A stretch of 40,461 nucleotides of DNA from NCBI RefSeq assembly GCF_024539815.1, contig NZ_JAHHIU010000010.1, forward strand, positions 1 through 40,461. Direction: 5' to 3'. This stretch comes from Streptomyces hayashii (GTDB lineage Bacteria; Actinomycetota; Actinomycetes; Streptomycetales; Streptomycetaceae). A program made the translations under genes and the position numbers. Positions 24,242 to 31,976 of this stretch are shown here, one piece after another. Positions within the stretch are counted from its first letter, which is position 1; every line of letters starts with the position of its first letter. A model generated the notes under the pieces. The model had not been told where the DNA came from, searched no databases, and was given only the letters and a program-made list of their open reading frames with translations.

Positions 24242-24271
24242 ACTAAGGATGTTTATATAAGCAAGCTTAGT
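24242..24271. promoter_or_regulatory. Candidate MarR operator in a divergent promoter
   Basis: A 6-bp inverted repeat ACTAAG (24242-24247) and CTTAGT (24266-24271) with an AT-rich core (TTTATATAA), unusual for this genome. It lies between the divergent hydrolase and MarR starts and covers the likely -10 regions of both. Confidence 0.6.
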
Positions 24272-24292
24272 CAGAGTGCTAACCTGGCGGAC

Positions 24293-24724
24293 ATGGCCGT
24301 TGAACTGCAGACCCTCGGAAGGGCCGTGAAGGCCGTCCAGTACCGCCAGCACCGGGCGCTCGACAGCCGCCTCGCGTCGATCGGCAGCACGCTCGCCCAG
24401 TGGGACGCCCTCAGGGCGATCGGCCGCACGCCGGGGGCGAGCGCGCGCCGACTGGCGGCGGTGACGTTCCAGACCGAGCAGGCGTTCGGCACGCTCGCGG
24501 GACGACTCGTGGCACAGGGACTGGTGGAGCGGCGCCCCGGACACGGGCGGCGCATCGAGCACCACCTCACCGCCGAGGGGGAGCGGGTGCTGAACGCGGG
24601 CCACGACGTCGCGGACTCGGTGCTCCGGGAATGCTTCGGGGGCCTGACGGCGCCCGAGCGGGAGACGCTGCTGGGCCTGCTGCGCAAGATCGAGGAGTCG
24701 CAGCCCGAAGCCCCGGCCGGCTGA
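24293..24724 (+). CDS. MarR family transcriptional regulator
   Basis: A 143-residue winged-helix protein. Helices 1-2 (LGRAVKAVQYRQHRALDSRLASIG) lead to the DNA-binding part STLAQWDALRAIGRTPGASARRLAAVTFQTEQAFGTLAGRLVAQGLVERR and the wing PGHGRRIEHHLTAEGERVL, then the C-terminal dimer helices (LTAPERETLLGLLRKIEE). No Cys is in a redox position except one in LRECFGG. It is divergent from the alpha/beta hydrolase and probably represses both genes until a phenolic or similar ligand binds. The ribosome site before the ATG is weak. Confidence 0.9.
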   Translation: MAVELQTLGRAVKAVQYRQHRALDSRLASIGSTLAQWDALRAIGRTPGASARRLAAVTFQTEQAFGTLAGRLVAQGLVERRPGHGRRIEHHLTAEGERVLNAGHDVADSVLRECFGGLTAPERETLLGLLRKIEESQPEAPAG

Positions 24725-24907
24725 CGCCCGGGCCGGACCGGGGAGGACCGACGGCGCCCTGTCCGCCCCGTGCCGAGCCGATCGCCACGGCACGCCCACG
24801 TCGTCCGGCCCGGCGTCGCGGGACGCCGCCGACCTGCCAGAACGAGCAGATCAGGTGACGTTGCGGAGATCCGGGGAAGAAGTTGCGGCAGCCGATGGGA
24901 GGTTGTC

Positions 24908-26101
24908 GTGGTGGGTGGAGATCTGGAACTGGGTGAATTGCTGGCCGCCGCCGAGGCGGCCCCGCCCGGTGAGTCCGTCGAGGTGGTGGCACATGATCTG
25001 CAGAAGCGGTTCGGCGCCGAAGGCGTGTCCTTCCTGTTCGCCGATCTCGTCGGCCGGCGGCTGGTGCGGCTCGCCGCGGCCGGTGGCGACGTCGCCGACG
25101 ATGCCGGGCCGATCGAACTGCAGGGCAGCGTCTACGAGGAAGTCCTGCGCAGCCAACGCCAGCACGTGGAAGCCGACGGCCAGGGCGGGCAGCGCGTCAT
25201 CACGCCGGTCACCAACCGCGGTGACTGCATCGGCGTACTGGAGGTGACCCTGCAGACCGCGCACGACACCGTGCTGCGGCAGGTCCGCGAGGCGGCCCAC
25301 GCGCTGGCGTACATCATCGTCACCGACCGCCGCTTCACCGACCTGTACCACCTGGGCCGCCGCACCACCGATACCAGCCTGGCCGCGGAGATCCAGCACC
25401 AGTTGCTGCCCTCGGCCCCCTGCTGCGAGGCCGACCAGTTCACGCTGGCCGCCGGACTGATCCCGGCCGACGACATCGGTGGCGACACCTACGACTACAC
25501 GCTCGACCGCGACACCCTGCACCTGTCCATCACCGACGCCATGGGCCACGACACGAACTCGGCCCTGCTGGCCACCCTGCTGGTCGGCGCACTGCGACGG
25601 TCCCGCCGCAGCGGCTGTGACGCGCTCAAGCAGGCCCAGCACGCCCACCAGGCCCTGCTGACCCACAGCCGCGGCCTGGCCACCGGGCAGTTGCTCTGCG
25701 TCGACCTCGACACCGGCCTGTGCAACCTGGTCAACGCCGGTCACCCCTGGCCGCTGCGGCTGCGCGACGGCGTCGTCGAGGAGGTCAGGCTCGCCGTCAA
25801 CCTGCCGTTCGGCGTGGCGGCGCCCACCTCCTACCGCGAACAGGAGCTGCAACTGCTCCCCGGCGACCGGCTGATCCTGCTCACCGACGGCATGCAGGAG
25901 CGCGGAGCCGCGGCCGCCGACCTGGCCGCGGTCGTCCACGACACGCGCGAGCTGCACCCGCGCGAAGCCGTCCAGAGTCTGACCGCCGCCGTGATCGAGG
26001 CCTGCCACGGCCGTCTGCGGGACGACGCCACGGTCGTGATACTGGACTGGCACGGCAACCGCCGCAGAGCGGCCGGAGCCAGACCGGGTCCTAGACGGTG
26101 A
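24908..26101 (+). CDS. GAF-domain PP2C (SpoIIE/RsbU-type) serine phosphatase, second copy
   Basis: A 397-residue paralogue of the phosphatase at 5.2 kb with the same GAF–linker–PP2C layout. The linker [21 protein letters not shown] is almost identical, and the PP2C Asp motifs are intact: [32 protein letters not shown] and DDATVVILDW. The GTG follows GGGAGG at 5 bp. It faces a STAS gene across 35 bp, and a HATPase gene lies beyond it. This grouping fits an RsbU-like activator that dephosphorylates the STAS protein when its sensor domain is triggered. The signal for the GAF-like domain is unknown. Confidence 0.92.
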   Translation: MVGGDLELGELLAAAEAAPPGESVEVVAHDLQKRFGAEGVSFLFADLVGRRLVRLAAAGGDVADDAGPIELQGSVYEEVLRSQRQHVEADGQGGQRVITPVTNRGDCIGVLEVTLQTAHDTVLRQVREAAHALAYIIVTDRRFTDLYHLGRRTTDTSLAAEIQHQLLPSAPCCEADQFTLAAGLIPADDIGGDTYDYTLDRDTLHLSITDAMGHDTNSALLATLLVGALRRSRRSGCDALKQAQHAHQALLTHSRGLATGQLLCVDLDTGLCNLVNAGHPWPLRLRDGVVEEVRLAVNLPFGVAAPTSYREQELQLLPGDRLILLTDGMQERGAAAADLAAVVHDTRELHPREAVQSLTAAVIEACHGRLRDDATVVILDWHGNRRRAAGARPGPRR

Positions 26102-26136
26102 CCGAGAGCGCACCGCACCGGGACCGGTGGGGGCCG

Positions 26137-26502
26137 TCAGCCCCGCAAGGCCTGCTCGACGGTGGGACGGCAGGGGATGAGCATGTCGATGCCGACCAGG
26201 TGCAGCACACGGGAGACGGGCGCCTGCGCGCCGGCGATGCGCAGCCACCCCTGAGCGTCGCTCGCCCGCTGGTGCGCGGCGACCAGGACGTTGATCCCGC
26301 TGGAGTCCATGAAGGTCACACCGCTGAGGTCGGCCACGATCCGGGGCGGGACAGCGCCGTCCTCGGACGTCAGAGCCCGGCCGAGGACATCCGTGACGTC
26401 GTGGTCGATCTCGCCGCGCACCCGCACGACACGGATACCGTCGACCACTTCGGGCCGGACGGAGAGCCGTTCCGGCCGGTCCATTTGCTGGTTGTCGGTC
26501 AC
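26137..26502 (-). CDS. STAS-domain anti-sigma factor antagonist (RsbV-like)
   Basis: A 121-residue single STAS domain. After the leader DRPERLSVRPEVVDGIRVVRVRGEIDHDV, the phosphorylation-site segment reads LSGVTFMDSSGINVLVAAHQRA with the conserved DSSG Ser that the partner kinase modifies and the PP2C phosphatase restores. The GTG (VTDNQQMD) follows GAGGGG; an ATG six codons later is an alternative. It is convergent with the phosphatase and divergent from the HATPase gene. Expected role: when unphosphorylated, bind the HATPase anti-sigma and free the sigma factor. Confidence 0.92.
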   Translation of the reverse strand: MTDNQQMDRPERLSVRPEVVDGIRVVRVRGEIDHDVTDVLGRALTSEDGAVPPRIVADLSGVTFMDSSGINVLVAAHQRASDAQGWLRIAGAQAPVSRVLHLVGIDMLIPCRPTVEQALRG

Positions 26503-26612
26503 TGTCCCCTCGGCTGCGCTTAGGCTGGCCCCCGGAAAACGGGCGTGCGCGGAATTCTGCCCCAATGCCACGGCGGCATGCACCCGGGCGGCTGCGCTGA
26601 ACAACACCCCCG

Positions 26613-26637
26613 GCATGAACGACGCCGTTGTGGGTAC
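26613..26637 (+). promoter_or_regulatory. Candidate SigB/SigF-type promoter of the HATPase gene
   Basis: GCAT, 15 bp, GGGTAC. This matches GNNT-N14-16-GGGTA(C/T) and places transcription start ~28 bp before the GTG used here. It has the same -35 tetramer and spacing as the promoter at 36708. It also argues against an upstream in-frame ATG at 26615 as the start, because that codon lies inside the promoter. Confidence 0.65.
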
Positions 26638-26671
26638 CGGCGCACGTGAACGGGGGAGTGAGGGCGAACGC

Positions 26672-27154
26672 GTGGAATCCCATGCCGACGACGACGGCTG
26701 TAGCGGTCCGCAGGAGTATCTGATGCGGGCCGGCTACGCACTGGGCGCGGACGACGGCTGCATCGCCGACGCCCGCCACCACGCCGTGGCCTTCCTCGAC
26801 CGGGCCCACTCCGAGCATCGCATCCCCCTGCCGGCGCGCGTGAGGGATCTCACTCAGCTCGTGGTCAGCGAACTGGTCACCAACGCACGCAAGTACGCCC
26901 CCGGACCCGTGCTGATGGAACTGCGCATCACCGCGGGGAGAGTGGACGTCGTCGTGTGGGACAGCGACCCGACCGTTCCCGCGGCCCGGGCCGCCAACCC
27001 CGGGCGCATCGGCCAGCACGGTCTGGAGATCGTCAAGGCCGTCACCGAGGACCTCTTCGTCGAGCAGGAGGCGGTCGGCAAGCGCATCACGGCACGCATC
27101 GCCCTGGCCGAGACGCCCGGCAGCGGCACGCCCGCGGCCCGCACCCTGACCTAG
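26672..27154 (+). CDS. HATPase anti-sigma-like serine kinase (RsbW-type)
   Basis: A 160-residue GHKL ATP-binding protein. The N-box is DLTQLVVSELVTNARKYAPGPVLM, followed by the G1 box VVVWDSDPT and G2 box RIGQHGLEIVKAV. The first ~50 residues (VESHADDDGCSGPQEYLMRAGYALGADDGCI) precede the usual fold and carry two Cys. It is expected to bind a sigma factor and phosphorylate the STAS protein at its DSSG Ser. The GTG start follows AGGG. It is divergent from the STAS gene, across 169 bp. Streptomyces carry many such ATPases, so its true sigma partner is not certain. Confidence 0.88.
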   Translation: MESHADDDGCSGPQEYLMRAGYALGADDGCIADARHHAVAFLDRAHSEHRIPLPARVRDLTQLVVSELVTNARKYAPGPVLMELRITAGRVDVVVWDSDPTVPAARAANPGRIGQHGLEIVKAVTEDLFVEQEAVGKRITARIALAETPGSGTPAARTLT

Positions 27155-27179
27155 CATTCCGCCACCGCCGGTCCGCCCA

Positions 27180-27731
27180 CTACCGAAGCCGGAGCCTGCG
27201 CGCCAGGCGCGGAGCGTTCCGTGTCGACCAGGCGCTGCCCAGCCCGATGACGGCGCCGGCGGCGACGTCGGTCGGGTAGTGGGCGCCGCTCTGCACCCGC
27301 TCGACGGCGACCAGCGCGGCCGGGATCGCGCACAACGCGCCGGCCACGGGCAGCGAGGGGGCGACCGCTGCCGTGAAGGCGACGGCGGCGGCGGTGTGCC
27401 CGGAGGGGAAGGACGACGAGTCGGGCCGGTCCTCCACCTCGTCGTGCGGGATCCACTCCTTGGGCGGCCGGGGCCGGTCGGCCAGTTGTTTGCACAACGC
27501 GTTGGCGGCGAACTGCGCGACGGCGAGCGCCGTCAGCCCCGCGGCGGCGGCCTTCCGACCCCGCCACCCGCCGCAGGCCGCCATCAACGCGGCGGCGCAG
27601 CACCACAGCTTCGAGCTCTCCGCGCTCTCCTCCACCGCCGACAGCACCTTGCCGAAGGCGGGCGGAATCCGGGAGGCCGCCCGCAGGGTCAGCCGCCGGT
27701 CCGCTTCCCGTACGGTCCTCGTCGCGCTCAT
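27180..27731 (-). CDS. PAP2-family membrane phosphatase
   Basis: A 183-residue membrane protein with the three PAP2 motifs: KQLADRPRP (C1), FPSGHTAAAVAF (C2) and VERVQSGAHYPTDVAAGA (C3, with the His and Asp of the catalytic relay; the usual Ser/Arg pair is replaced by Glu-Arg). Helices flank these motifs (WCCAAALMAACGG, AAAAGLTALAVAQFAANAL, SLPVAGALCAIPAALVAV). It probably dephosphorylates a lipid such as undecaprenyl pyrophosphate, phosphatidate or a prenyl phosphate. The ATG start lacks a clear ribosome site; a GTG 33 bp upstream is an alternative. It ends 25 bp from the HATPase gene, convergent. Confidence 0.9.
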   Translation of the reverse strand: MSATRTVREADRRLTLRAASRIPPAFGKVLSAVEESAESSKLWCCAAALMAACGGWRGRKAAAAGLTALAVAQFAANALCKQLADRPRPPKEWIPHDEVEDRPDSSSFPSGHTAAAVAFTAAVAPSLPVAGALCAIPAALVAVERVQSGAHYPTDVAAGAVIGLGSAWSTRNAPRLARRLRLR

Positions 27732-27881
27732 GATCTGCAGGTATCCCTGACGGCACGAGGTCACACCGGCGAATGGCGAAGTGCCGTCCCCTCCTTCCTC
27801 GGCGACCGGGACTCAGGACACGGTCCGGGGCGCGCCGATGACGCGCTCGGCCGTCGTCGGGCGGGTGCAGCGAAGCACGGC

Positions 27882-28295
27882 CTACTGGTCGCGCTTGGGC
27901 CAGAGGATGCCTTGATCGGTCCAGACGACACCCTTGTTGCGGCAGAGGCAGAAGGGGTGGCCGATGGGGTCGGTGTAGACGCGGAAACCGTAGCCGTCGG
28001 GGCCGACGCAGTCCCGCTGCAGAGTCGCGCCGAGGGCCAGGACGCGGCGCTGTTCGGCCTCGATGTCGTCGACTTCGAAGTCGAGGTGGAACTGCTTGGG
28101 GTGCTCGCTGTCGGGCCACTGCGGAGCGCGGTAGTCATCCACCCGGATGAAGGCCAGTTCGACCTCGCCGTACTGGATACCGGCCCAGTTCCCGTTACTG
28201 CCGTCCTTGACCGGGAGCCCCGTCACCTCGGAGTAGAAGGCTGCCAGCTTCATCGTGTCCGGGCAATCGATGATGAAGTCGGTTAGTCGTAGCAT
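27882..28295 (-). CDS. VOC (glyoxalase-like) family protein
   Basis: A 137-residue vicinal-oxygen-chelate protein of the glyoxalase_6 type. The first half reads RLTDFIIDCPDTMKLAAFYSEVTGLPV...IQYGEVELAFIRVDD, the second HPKQFHLDFEVDDIEAEQRRVLALGA...GYGFRVYTDPIGHPFCLC. A metal-like His (FHLDF) and a conserved DPxGHPFCL end are present. It sits alone between the PAP2 gene and the metal-type membrane cluster, transcribed leftward. The substrate is unknown; this subgroup often acts in resistance or minor metabolism. Confidence 0.9.
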   Translation of the reverse strand: MLRLTDFIIDCPDTMKLAAFYSEVTGLPVKDGSNGNWAGIQYGEVELAFIRVDDYRAPQWPDSEHPKQFHLDFEVDDIEAEQRRVLALGATLQRDCVGPDGYGFRVYTDPIGHPFCLCRNKGVVWTDQGILWPKRDQ

Positions 28296-28373
28296 CCCGC
28301 GATCTTGTCACAGGACCGATTGGGCCGGGAGGCCGATACAGGGCGGCCGAAGAGCGGGGAGCGCAGGGAGGGT

Positions 28374-28429
28374 ACTGAACAGCTACCGCGTGCGACCCGT
28401 AAGGAGACTGAACAGCTCCCGCGTCCGAC
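28374..28429. repeat. 33-bp-period direct repeat upstream of the first Met/His-rich membrane gene
   Basis: Two copies of ACTGAACAGCT(A/C)CCGCGT(G/C)CGAC start at 28374 and 28407, 23 bp each with two mismatches. The period of 33 bp is three helical turns. They lie 45-100 bp before the next start codon, where a regulator could bind. A 16-bp string overlapping the first copy (28390-28405) recurs exactly at 31955-31970, before the FAD monooxygenase gene. Confidence 0.65.
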
Positions 28430-28473
28430 GTGTAGGGCGCGGGCGGGTTCGACCAGGGGGTACCAAGGCGGTG

Positions 28474-29133
28474 ATGATCGTGCGCAGGCGCGGGGAGAGG
28501 TCCCCCGCAGGCATGACACCATCTGCCGGCATGAGTGCGTCCATGGCGGTGCGGAGCCTGCGCGCGGCCGTGTTCGCCGTTCTCTGCGTGCTGCTCGCGG
28601 CGGGAGGCCACGCGCTGGCCACCGGTGTGGCGCCAGCGGCCTGGGTGCAGATCGTCGCGGCGGCTCCGGTCTTCGTCGGTGCGTGCCTGCTCGGCGGTCG
28701 GGAGCGGTCCCTCGTCGGCATCGGCGCGGGCACCCTGGCGTCGCAGGGCGCGCTGCACGTCGCGTTCCACACCGCCCGCCCGCACTCCGCGATGCTCATG
28801 CACGGGATGCGGATGTCTCCTTCCTCCGCGCACGCCCCCGGCCCCCACGCGCTGACCTCCCACGCCACCGCCGCTCACCTCGTCGCCGCCCTGGCGCTGA
28901 CGTGGTGGCTGCGGCGCGGTGAGGCCGCGCTGTGGTCGCTGCTGCGGTGGGCGGTCGCCTTCGTACCGGGGCTCGCCGCCTGGTGGCGCCTGGTGAGGGA
29001 CTTCCCCGGCGGGTCGGGGACGCCCGCGCGCGTGCGCATCGCGACCGGCGGGACGCGCCCGCTGCGCCAGACGAGACTGCGGTACGCGGTGCACCGGCGG
29101 GGGCCGCCGACGAGGACGTCGTACGCGATCTGA
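28474..29133 (+). CDS. Met/His-rich membrane protein, copy A (metal-type)
   Basis: A 219-residue membrane protein. Helices: AAVFAVLCVLLAAGGHALATG, WVQIVAAAPVFVGACLLGG, VGIGAGTLASQGALHVAFH and TAAHLVAALALTWWLRRG. Between the third and fourth lies a His/Met-rich loop (HTARPHSAMLMHGMRMSPSSAHAPGPHALTSHATAAH) that looks made for metal, most likely copper. The C-terminus is basic (TGGTRPLRQTRLRYAVHRRGPP). The ATG used follows AAGG; ATGs at 28513 and 28531 are alternatives, and the last aligns better with its paralogue downstream. It precedes the ycnI-like gene by 40 bp and is probably in the same operon. Confidence 0.82.
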   Translation: MIVRRRGERSPAGMTPSAGMSASMAVRSLRAAVFAVLCVLLAAGGHALATGVAPAAWVQIVAAAPVFVGACLLGGRERSLVGIGAGTLASQGALHVAFHTARPHSAMLMHGMRMSPSSAHAPGPHALTSHATAAHLVAALALTWWLRRGEAALWSLLRWAVAFVPGLAAWWRLVRDFPGGSGTPARVRIATGGTRPLRQTRLRYAVHRRGPPTRTSYAI

Positions 29134-29173
29134 CATCGGACGTCCCTCCCCCAGTACGGAGACCTGCTCAGTC

Positions 29174-29962
29174 ATGTCCACCACTCGCACCACCACCCTG
29201 CGCCGCACCACCACCCTGCGCCGCGCCGGCGCCGTCGCCGCGCTCGCCGCCGTCGCGGTCCTCACCGCGGCCGGCGCCGCCTCGGCGCACGTCACCGTGC
29301 ACCCCGAGAGTTACGCCAAGGGCGCCACGGACGGCGTCCTGACCTTCCGCGTCCCCAACGAGGAGAACGCGGCCGCCACCACGAAGGTGCAGGTCTTCCT
29401 GCCGACGGACCACCCGGTGCTCGGCGTGCTCGTCGCGCCGCGGGACGGCTGGACCGCCAAGGTGACGAACACGAAGCTCAAGACGCCGGTCAAGACGGAC
29501 GACGGCACGATCACCGACGCCGTCTCCGAGATCACCTGGACCGGCGGGAAGATCGGCGCCGGACAGTTCGAGGACTTCGACGTGGCGTTCGGTCAGTTGC
29601 CCGACAACGCCGGCCAACTCGCCTTCAAGACCCTCCAGACGTACTCCGACGGCAAGACCGTCCGCTGGATCGAGGAGGCGGAGTCCGCAGGCGAGGAGCC
29701 CGAGAACCCCGCCCCCGTCCTCAAGCTCACCGCGAAGGCCGCGGAGGGGGCTGCCGAGGGGGCGACGGCGGGGACGACGCAGAACGGCGCCGACGCCCCG
29801 GCCGCCCCGGCGGCCACGAAGAGCTCCGTCACCTCCGCGGCCGCCGACGACTCGACCGCCCGCGGGCTCGGTGTCGCCGGACTGGTGGTCGGCGTGCTGG
29901 GCTTGGCGGCCGCGGTCTTCGCCGTCGTCCGCGGTCGCTCCGCGGGATCCCGGCCGCTGTAG
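29174..29962 (+). CDS. YcnI/DUF1775 copper-binding-type membrane-anchored protein
   Basis: A 262-residue exported protein. A twin-repeat basic N-terminus (TRTTTLRRTTTLRRAG) and hydrophobic core end at AGAASA, so the mature protein starts with His: HVTVHPESY. In the YcnI family the N-terminal His and nearby residues bind copper. The DUF1775 beta domain spans residues ~38-180 (DGVLTFRVPNEENAAATTKVQVFLPTD, DGWTAKV, SEITWTGGKIGAGQFEDFDVAFGQLP). A Thr/Ala linker and one C-terminal transmembrane helix (GLGVAGLVVGVLGLAAAVFAVVRG) anchor it. It lies between two related Met/His-rich membrane genes, which suggests one copper-handling unit. Confidence 0.93.
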   Translation: MSTTRTTTLRRTTTLRRAGAVAALAAVAVLTAAGAASAHVTVHPESYAKGATDGVLTFRVPNEENAAATTKVQVFLPTDHPVLGVLVAPRDGWTAKVTNTKLKTPVKTDDGTITDAVSEITWTGGKIGAGQFEDFDVAFGQLPDNAGQLAFKTLQTYSDGKTVRWIEEAESAGEEPENPAPVLKLTAKAAEGAAEGATAGTTQNGADAPAAPAATKSSVTSAAADDSTARGLGVAGLVVGVLGLAAAVFAVVRGRSAGSRPL

Positions 29963-30168
29963 TGCGGTCGTCGGCCCTGTCGTCGGACACGTGACGGCGG
30001 GGCCGACCTCCCTCCCCGGGCCGCCCCGGCCGCGGGGCGGCCCGGGGATCCGGGCACCGCTGCCGGAGCCTGTGTCCTGTATCACTCCCCGGGAAGTGAG
30101 TGACGGGACCGGGTTCCGTGCGTACCCACCCGTGACGGGCGGTGGCCGGATGCGAGGATGAGGCGGTC

Positions 30169-30897
30169 ATGACTGCTGGGCGGGGTGCGCGCACGGTACG
30201 GGCCGCGGTGTTCGCGGCCGTCTGCGTGCTGCTCACCGCCCTGGGCCACGTCCTGATGTCGGGGTCCACCGTGCCCTGGTGGACGATGTCCGCCGGCTTC
30301 GCCGCCACGAGCGCCGTCGGCTGGACCCTCGCGGGCCGTGAACGCGGGCTCCCGACGGTGGTGTCCGTCGTGGTCGTCGCGCAGGGGGCGCTCCACTCGG
30401 CGTTCTCCTGGAGCCGGTCGCCGGGGTCGGGATCCCGCACGGGCCCGTCGGCGCAGAGCATGTACGGCATGTCCACGGGCTCGACGCCCCTGGACGCGAT
30501 GGACTTGGGCTCGATGGGTTCGATGGGCTCGATGGGCTCGATGGGCTCCGGTTCCGTGGACATGGGGCGGGCAACGCACTCCGTGTCTGCCGAGCACCTC
30601 GGCCACATGGCACACGGCGAGGGCATGTCGTCGCTGGGCATGCTCGCCGCGCACACGGTGGCCGCCCTGCTGACCGGTCTGTGGCTGGCGTACGGCGAGC
30701 GGGCCGCGTTCCGTCTCCTGCGGGCCGTCGCCGGGTGGCTGGCCGCTCCGCTGCGGCTGCCCCTCACCGCTCTGCCCGTGCCCGCGCGCCGGCCCAGGCT
30801 GCGGCCGACGCGCGAACGCGCCGAACGGCTCCCGCGGCTGACGCTCACCCACACGATCATCTCTCGGGGGCCTCCGGCCGGGACCGCTGTCAGCTGA
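30169..30897 (+). CDS. Met/His-rich membrane protein, copy B (metal-type)
   Basis: A 242-residue paralogue of copy A with the same start (RTVRAAVFAAVCVLLTALGHVLMSG) and helix order, then LSMG-type repeats and a closing helix (MLAAHTVAALLTGLWLAYGE). The loop between helices 3 and 4 is longer and Met-rich: MYGMSTGST, a GSM repeat block, VDMGRATHSVSAEHLGHMAHGEGMSS. The C-terminal tail ends in RERAERLPRLTLTHTIISRGPP. The ATG follows GAGG at 5 bp. It is 206 bp after ycnI-like and is followed by a terminator-like stem. Copper or silver binding is inferred from the Met/His clustering. Confidence 0.85.
   Translation: MTAGRGARTVRAAVFAAVCVLLTALGHVLMSGSTVPWWTMSAGFAATSAVGWTLAGRERGLPTVVSVVVVAQGALHSAFSWSRSPGSGSRTGPSAQSMYGMSTGSTPLDAMDLGSMGSMGSMGSMGSGSVDMGRATHSVSAEHLGHMAHGEGMSSLGMLAAHTVAALLTGLWLAYGERAAFRLLRAVAGWLAAPLRLPLTALPVPARRPRLRPTRERAERLPRLTLTHTIISRGPPAGTAVS
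30511..30546. repeat. 9-bp tandem repeat encoding Gly-Ser-Met
   Basis: Four adjacent copies of TCGATGGG(C/T) keep the frame and encode Ser-Met-Gly repeats in the metal-type loop of membrane copy B, with degenerate copies on both sides. Slippage could alter the number of Met ligands. Confidence 0.85.
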
Positions 30898-30910
30898 GAC
30901 AGCCGGTTTC
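30883..30910 (+). terminator. Terminator-like stem after membrane copy B
   Basis: ACCGCTGTC (30883-30891) pairs with GACAG-C-CGGT (30898-30907) with one bulged base and a 6-nt loop that contains the stop codon, followed by TTTC. It probably ends the metal cluster transcript. Confidence 0.6.
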
Positions 30911-31123
30911 CCGAGGCCGTCGTGTCGGCGCCGCGTCAGTCGGCGCCGGGGCCCCGGGTGCGGGACGTGCACGGCGCACGCCCCTCCCACTCCCCTCCCG
31001 GGACCTCCCCGGCGGCGCTCGCGCGCGCCCGGCGTGCAGCTCATGCCCGGCGTGTCCAGCGTCCGCTCGTGCGCACGGCGCGCCGCACGGGCCCGGTCCC
31101 GGACCACCCGAGAAGGACTTCAG

Positions 31124-31774
31124 GTGATCACTCCTGTCCTCCCCCTGCCGTCCGAGAAGCGCGACACGGGTTGCGTGACGGCGGACCGACCCGTCGCGAC
31201 CACGCCCACCGACGACCCGGCGACCGTCTGGGCCCTGGCCGCCCGCACCGGCGATCCCGACGCCGTCGACCGCTTCGTGCGTGCTCTGCGGCCGGACGTC
31301 GTCCGCTATGTCACCTACCTCTGCGCCGACCGCCAACTGGCCGACGACCTCGCCCAGGACACGTTCCTGCGGGCGCTCGGCAGCCTGCACCGGTTCGAGG
31401 GGCGCTCGTCCGCCCGCACCTGGCTGCTGTCCATCGCGCGCCGCACGGTCGTCGACAGCCTGCGGTACGCCGCCGCCCGGCCGCGCTCGGCCGACGTGGA
31501 CGACTGGACGACCTGGGCCGAGCGTGCCCAGCCCGGCGGTCTGCCCGGATTCGACGACGGCGTGGCGCTGCTCGACCTGCTGGACGCGCTGCCGGCCGAG
31601 CGCCGCGAGGCTTTCGTCCTCACCCAGTTGACGGGGCTTCCCTACGAGGAGGCGGCCGTGGCCAGCGGCTGCCCGGTCGGGACGATCCGCTCACGGGTCG
31701 CACGGGCTCGCGCGGCCCTCGTGGTGCTCCTCGACGAGGCCGAGAGGCCCGGGGTTCCGAGCGCCGCCGCCTGA
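31124..31774 (+). CDS. ECF sigma factor, SigC-like
   Basis: A 216-residue ECF sigma factor. Region 2 reads VRYVTYLCADRQLADDLAQDTFLRALGSLHRFEGRSSARTWLLSIARRTVVDSLRY, and region 4 LDALPAERREAFVLTQLTGLPYEEAAVASGCPVGTIRSRVARARAAL. Both are strikingly like Mycobacterium tuberculosis SigC, including the SSARTWLL and CGCPVGTIRSRVARAR-type blocks. The GTG follows AAGGA at 6 bp. No anti-sigma gene is adjacent, also true of mycobacterial SigC. That factor controls copper-related genes, and here the gene directly follows a copper-type cluster, so a link is plausible but unproven. Confidence 0.9.
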   Translation: MITPVLPLPSEKRDTGCVTADRPVATTPTDDPATVWALAARTGDPDAVDRFVRALRPDVVRYVTYLCADRQLADDLAQDTFLRALGSLHRFEGRSSARTWLLSIARRTVVDSLRYAAARPRSADVDDWTTWAERAQPGGLPGFDDGVALLDLLDALPAERREAFVLTQLTGLPYEEAAVASGCPVGTIRSRVARARAALVVLLDEAERPGVPSAAA

Positions 31775-31976
31775 GGAGAGCGCGCCGGCGCCCACGCGTG
31801 GGGAGGCGTCGGCGCTCTTCCGGGCGCAACGGACGCCGACCGGGCCTCGGACGTGCGGTGTCGGTGGTCTGCCGGGGCTGTCGGCCCGATGTCGGCGGCC
31901 TGTCGGCGAGCTCTGGAACCTTGCAGGAGACCCGCCGGCGTCCGCCCGGCGGGCGTGCGACCCGTAAGGAATCACC

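Noticed and set aside
28353..28463. GGGTAC at 28370 and 28458 as SigB-type promoters
   Set aside because: Neither has a GNNT box at 14-16 bp upstream.
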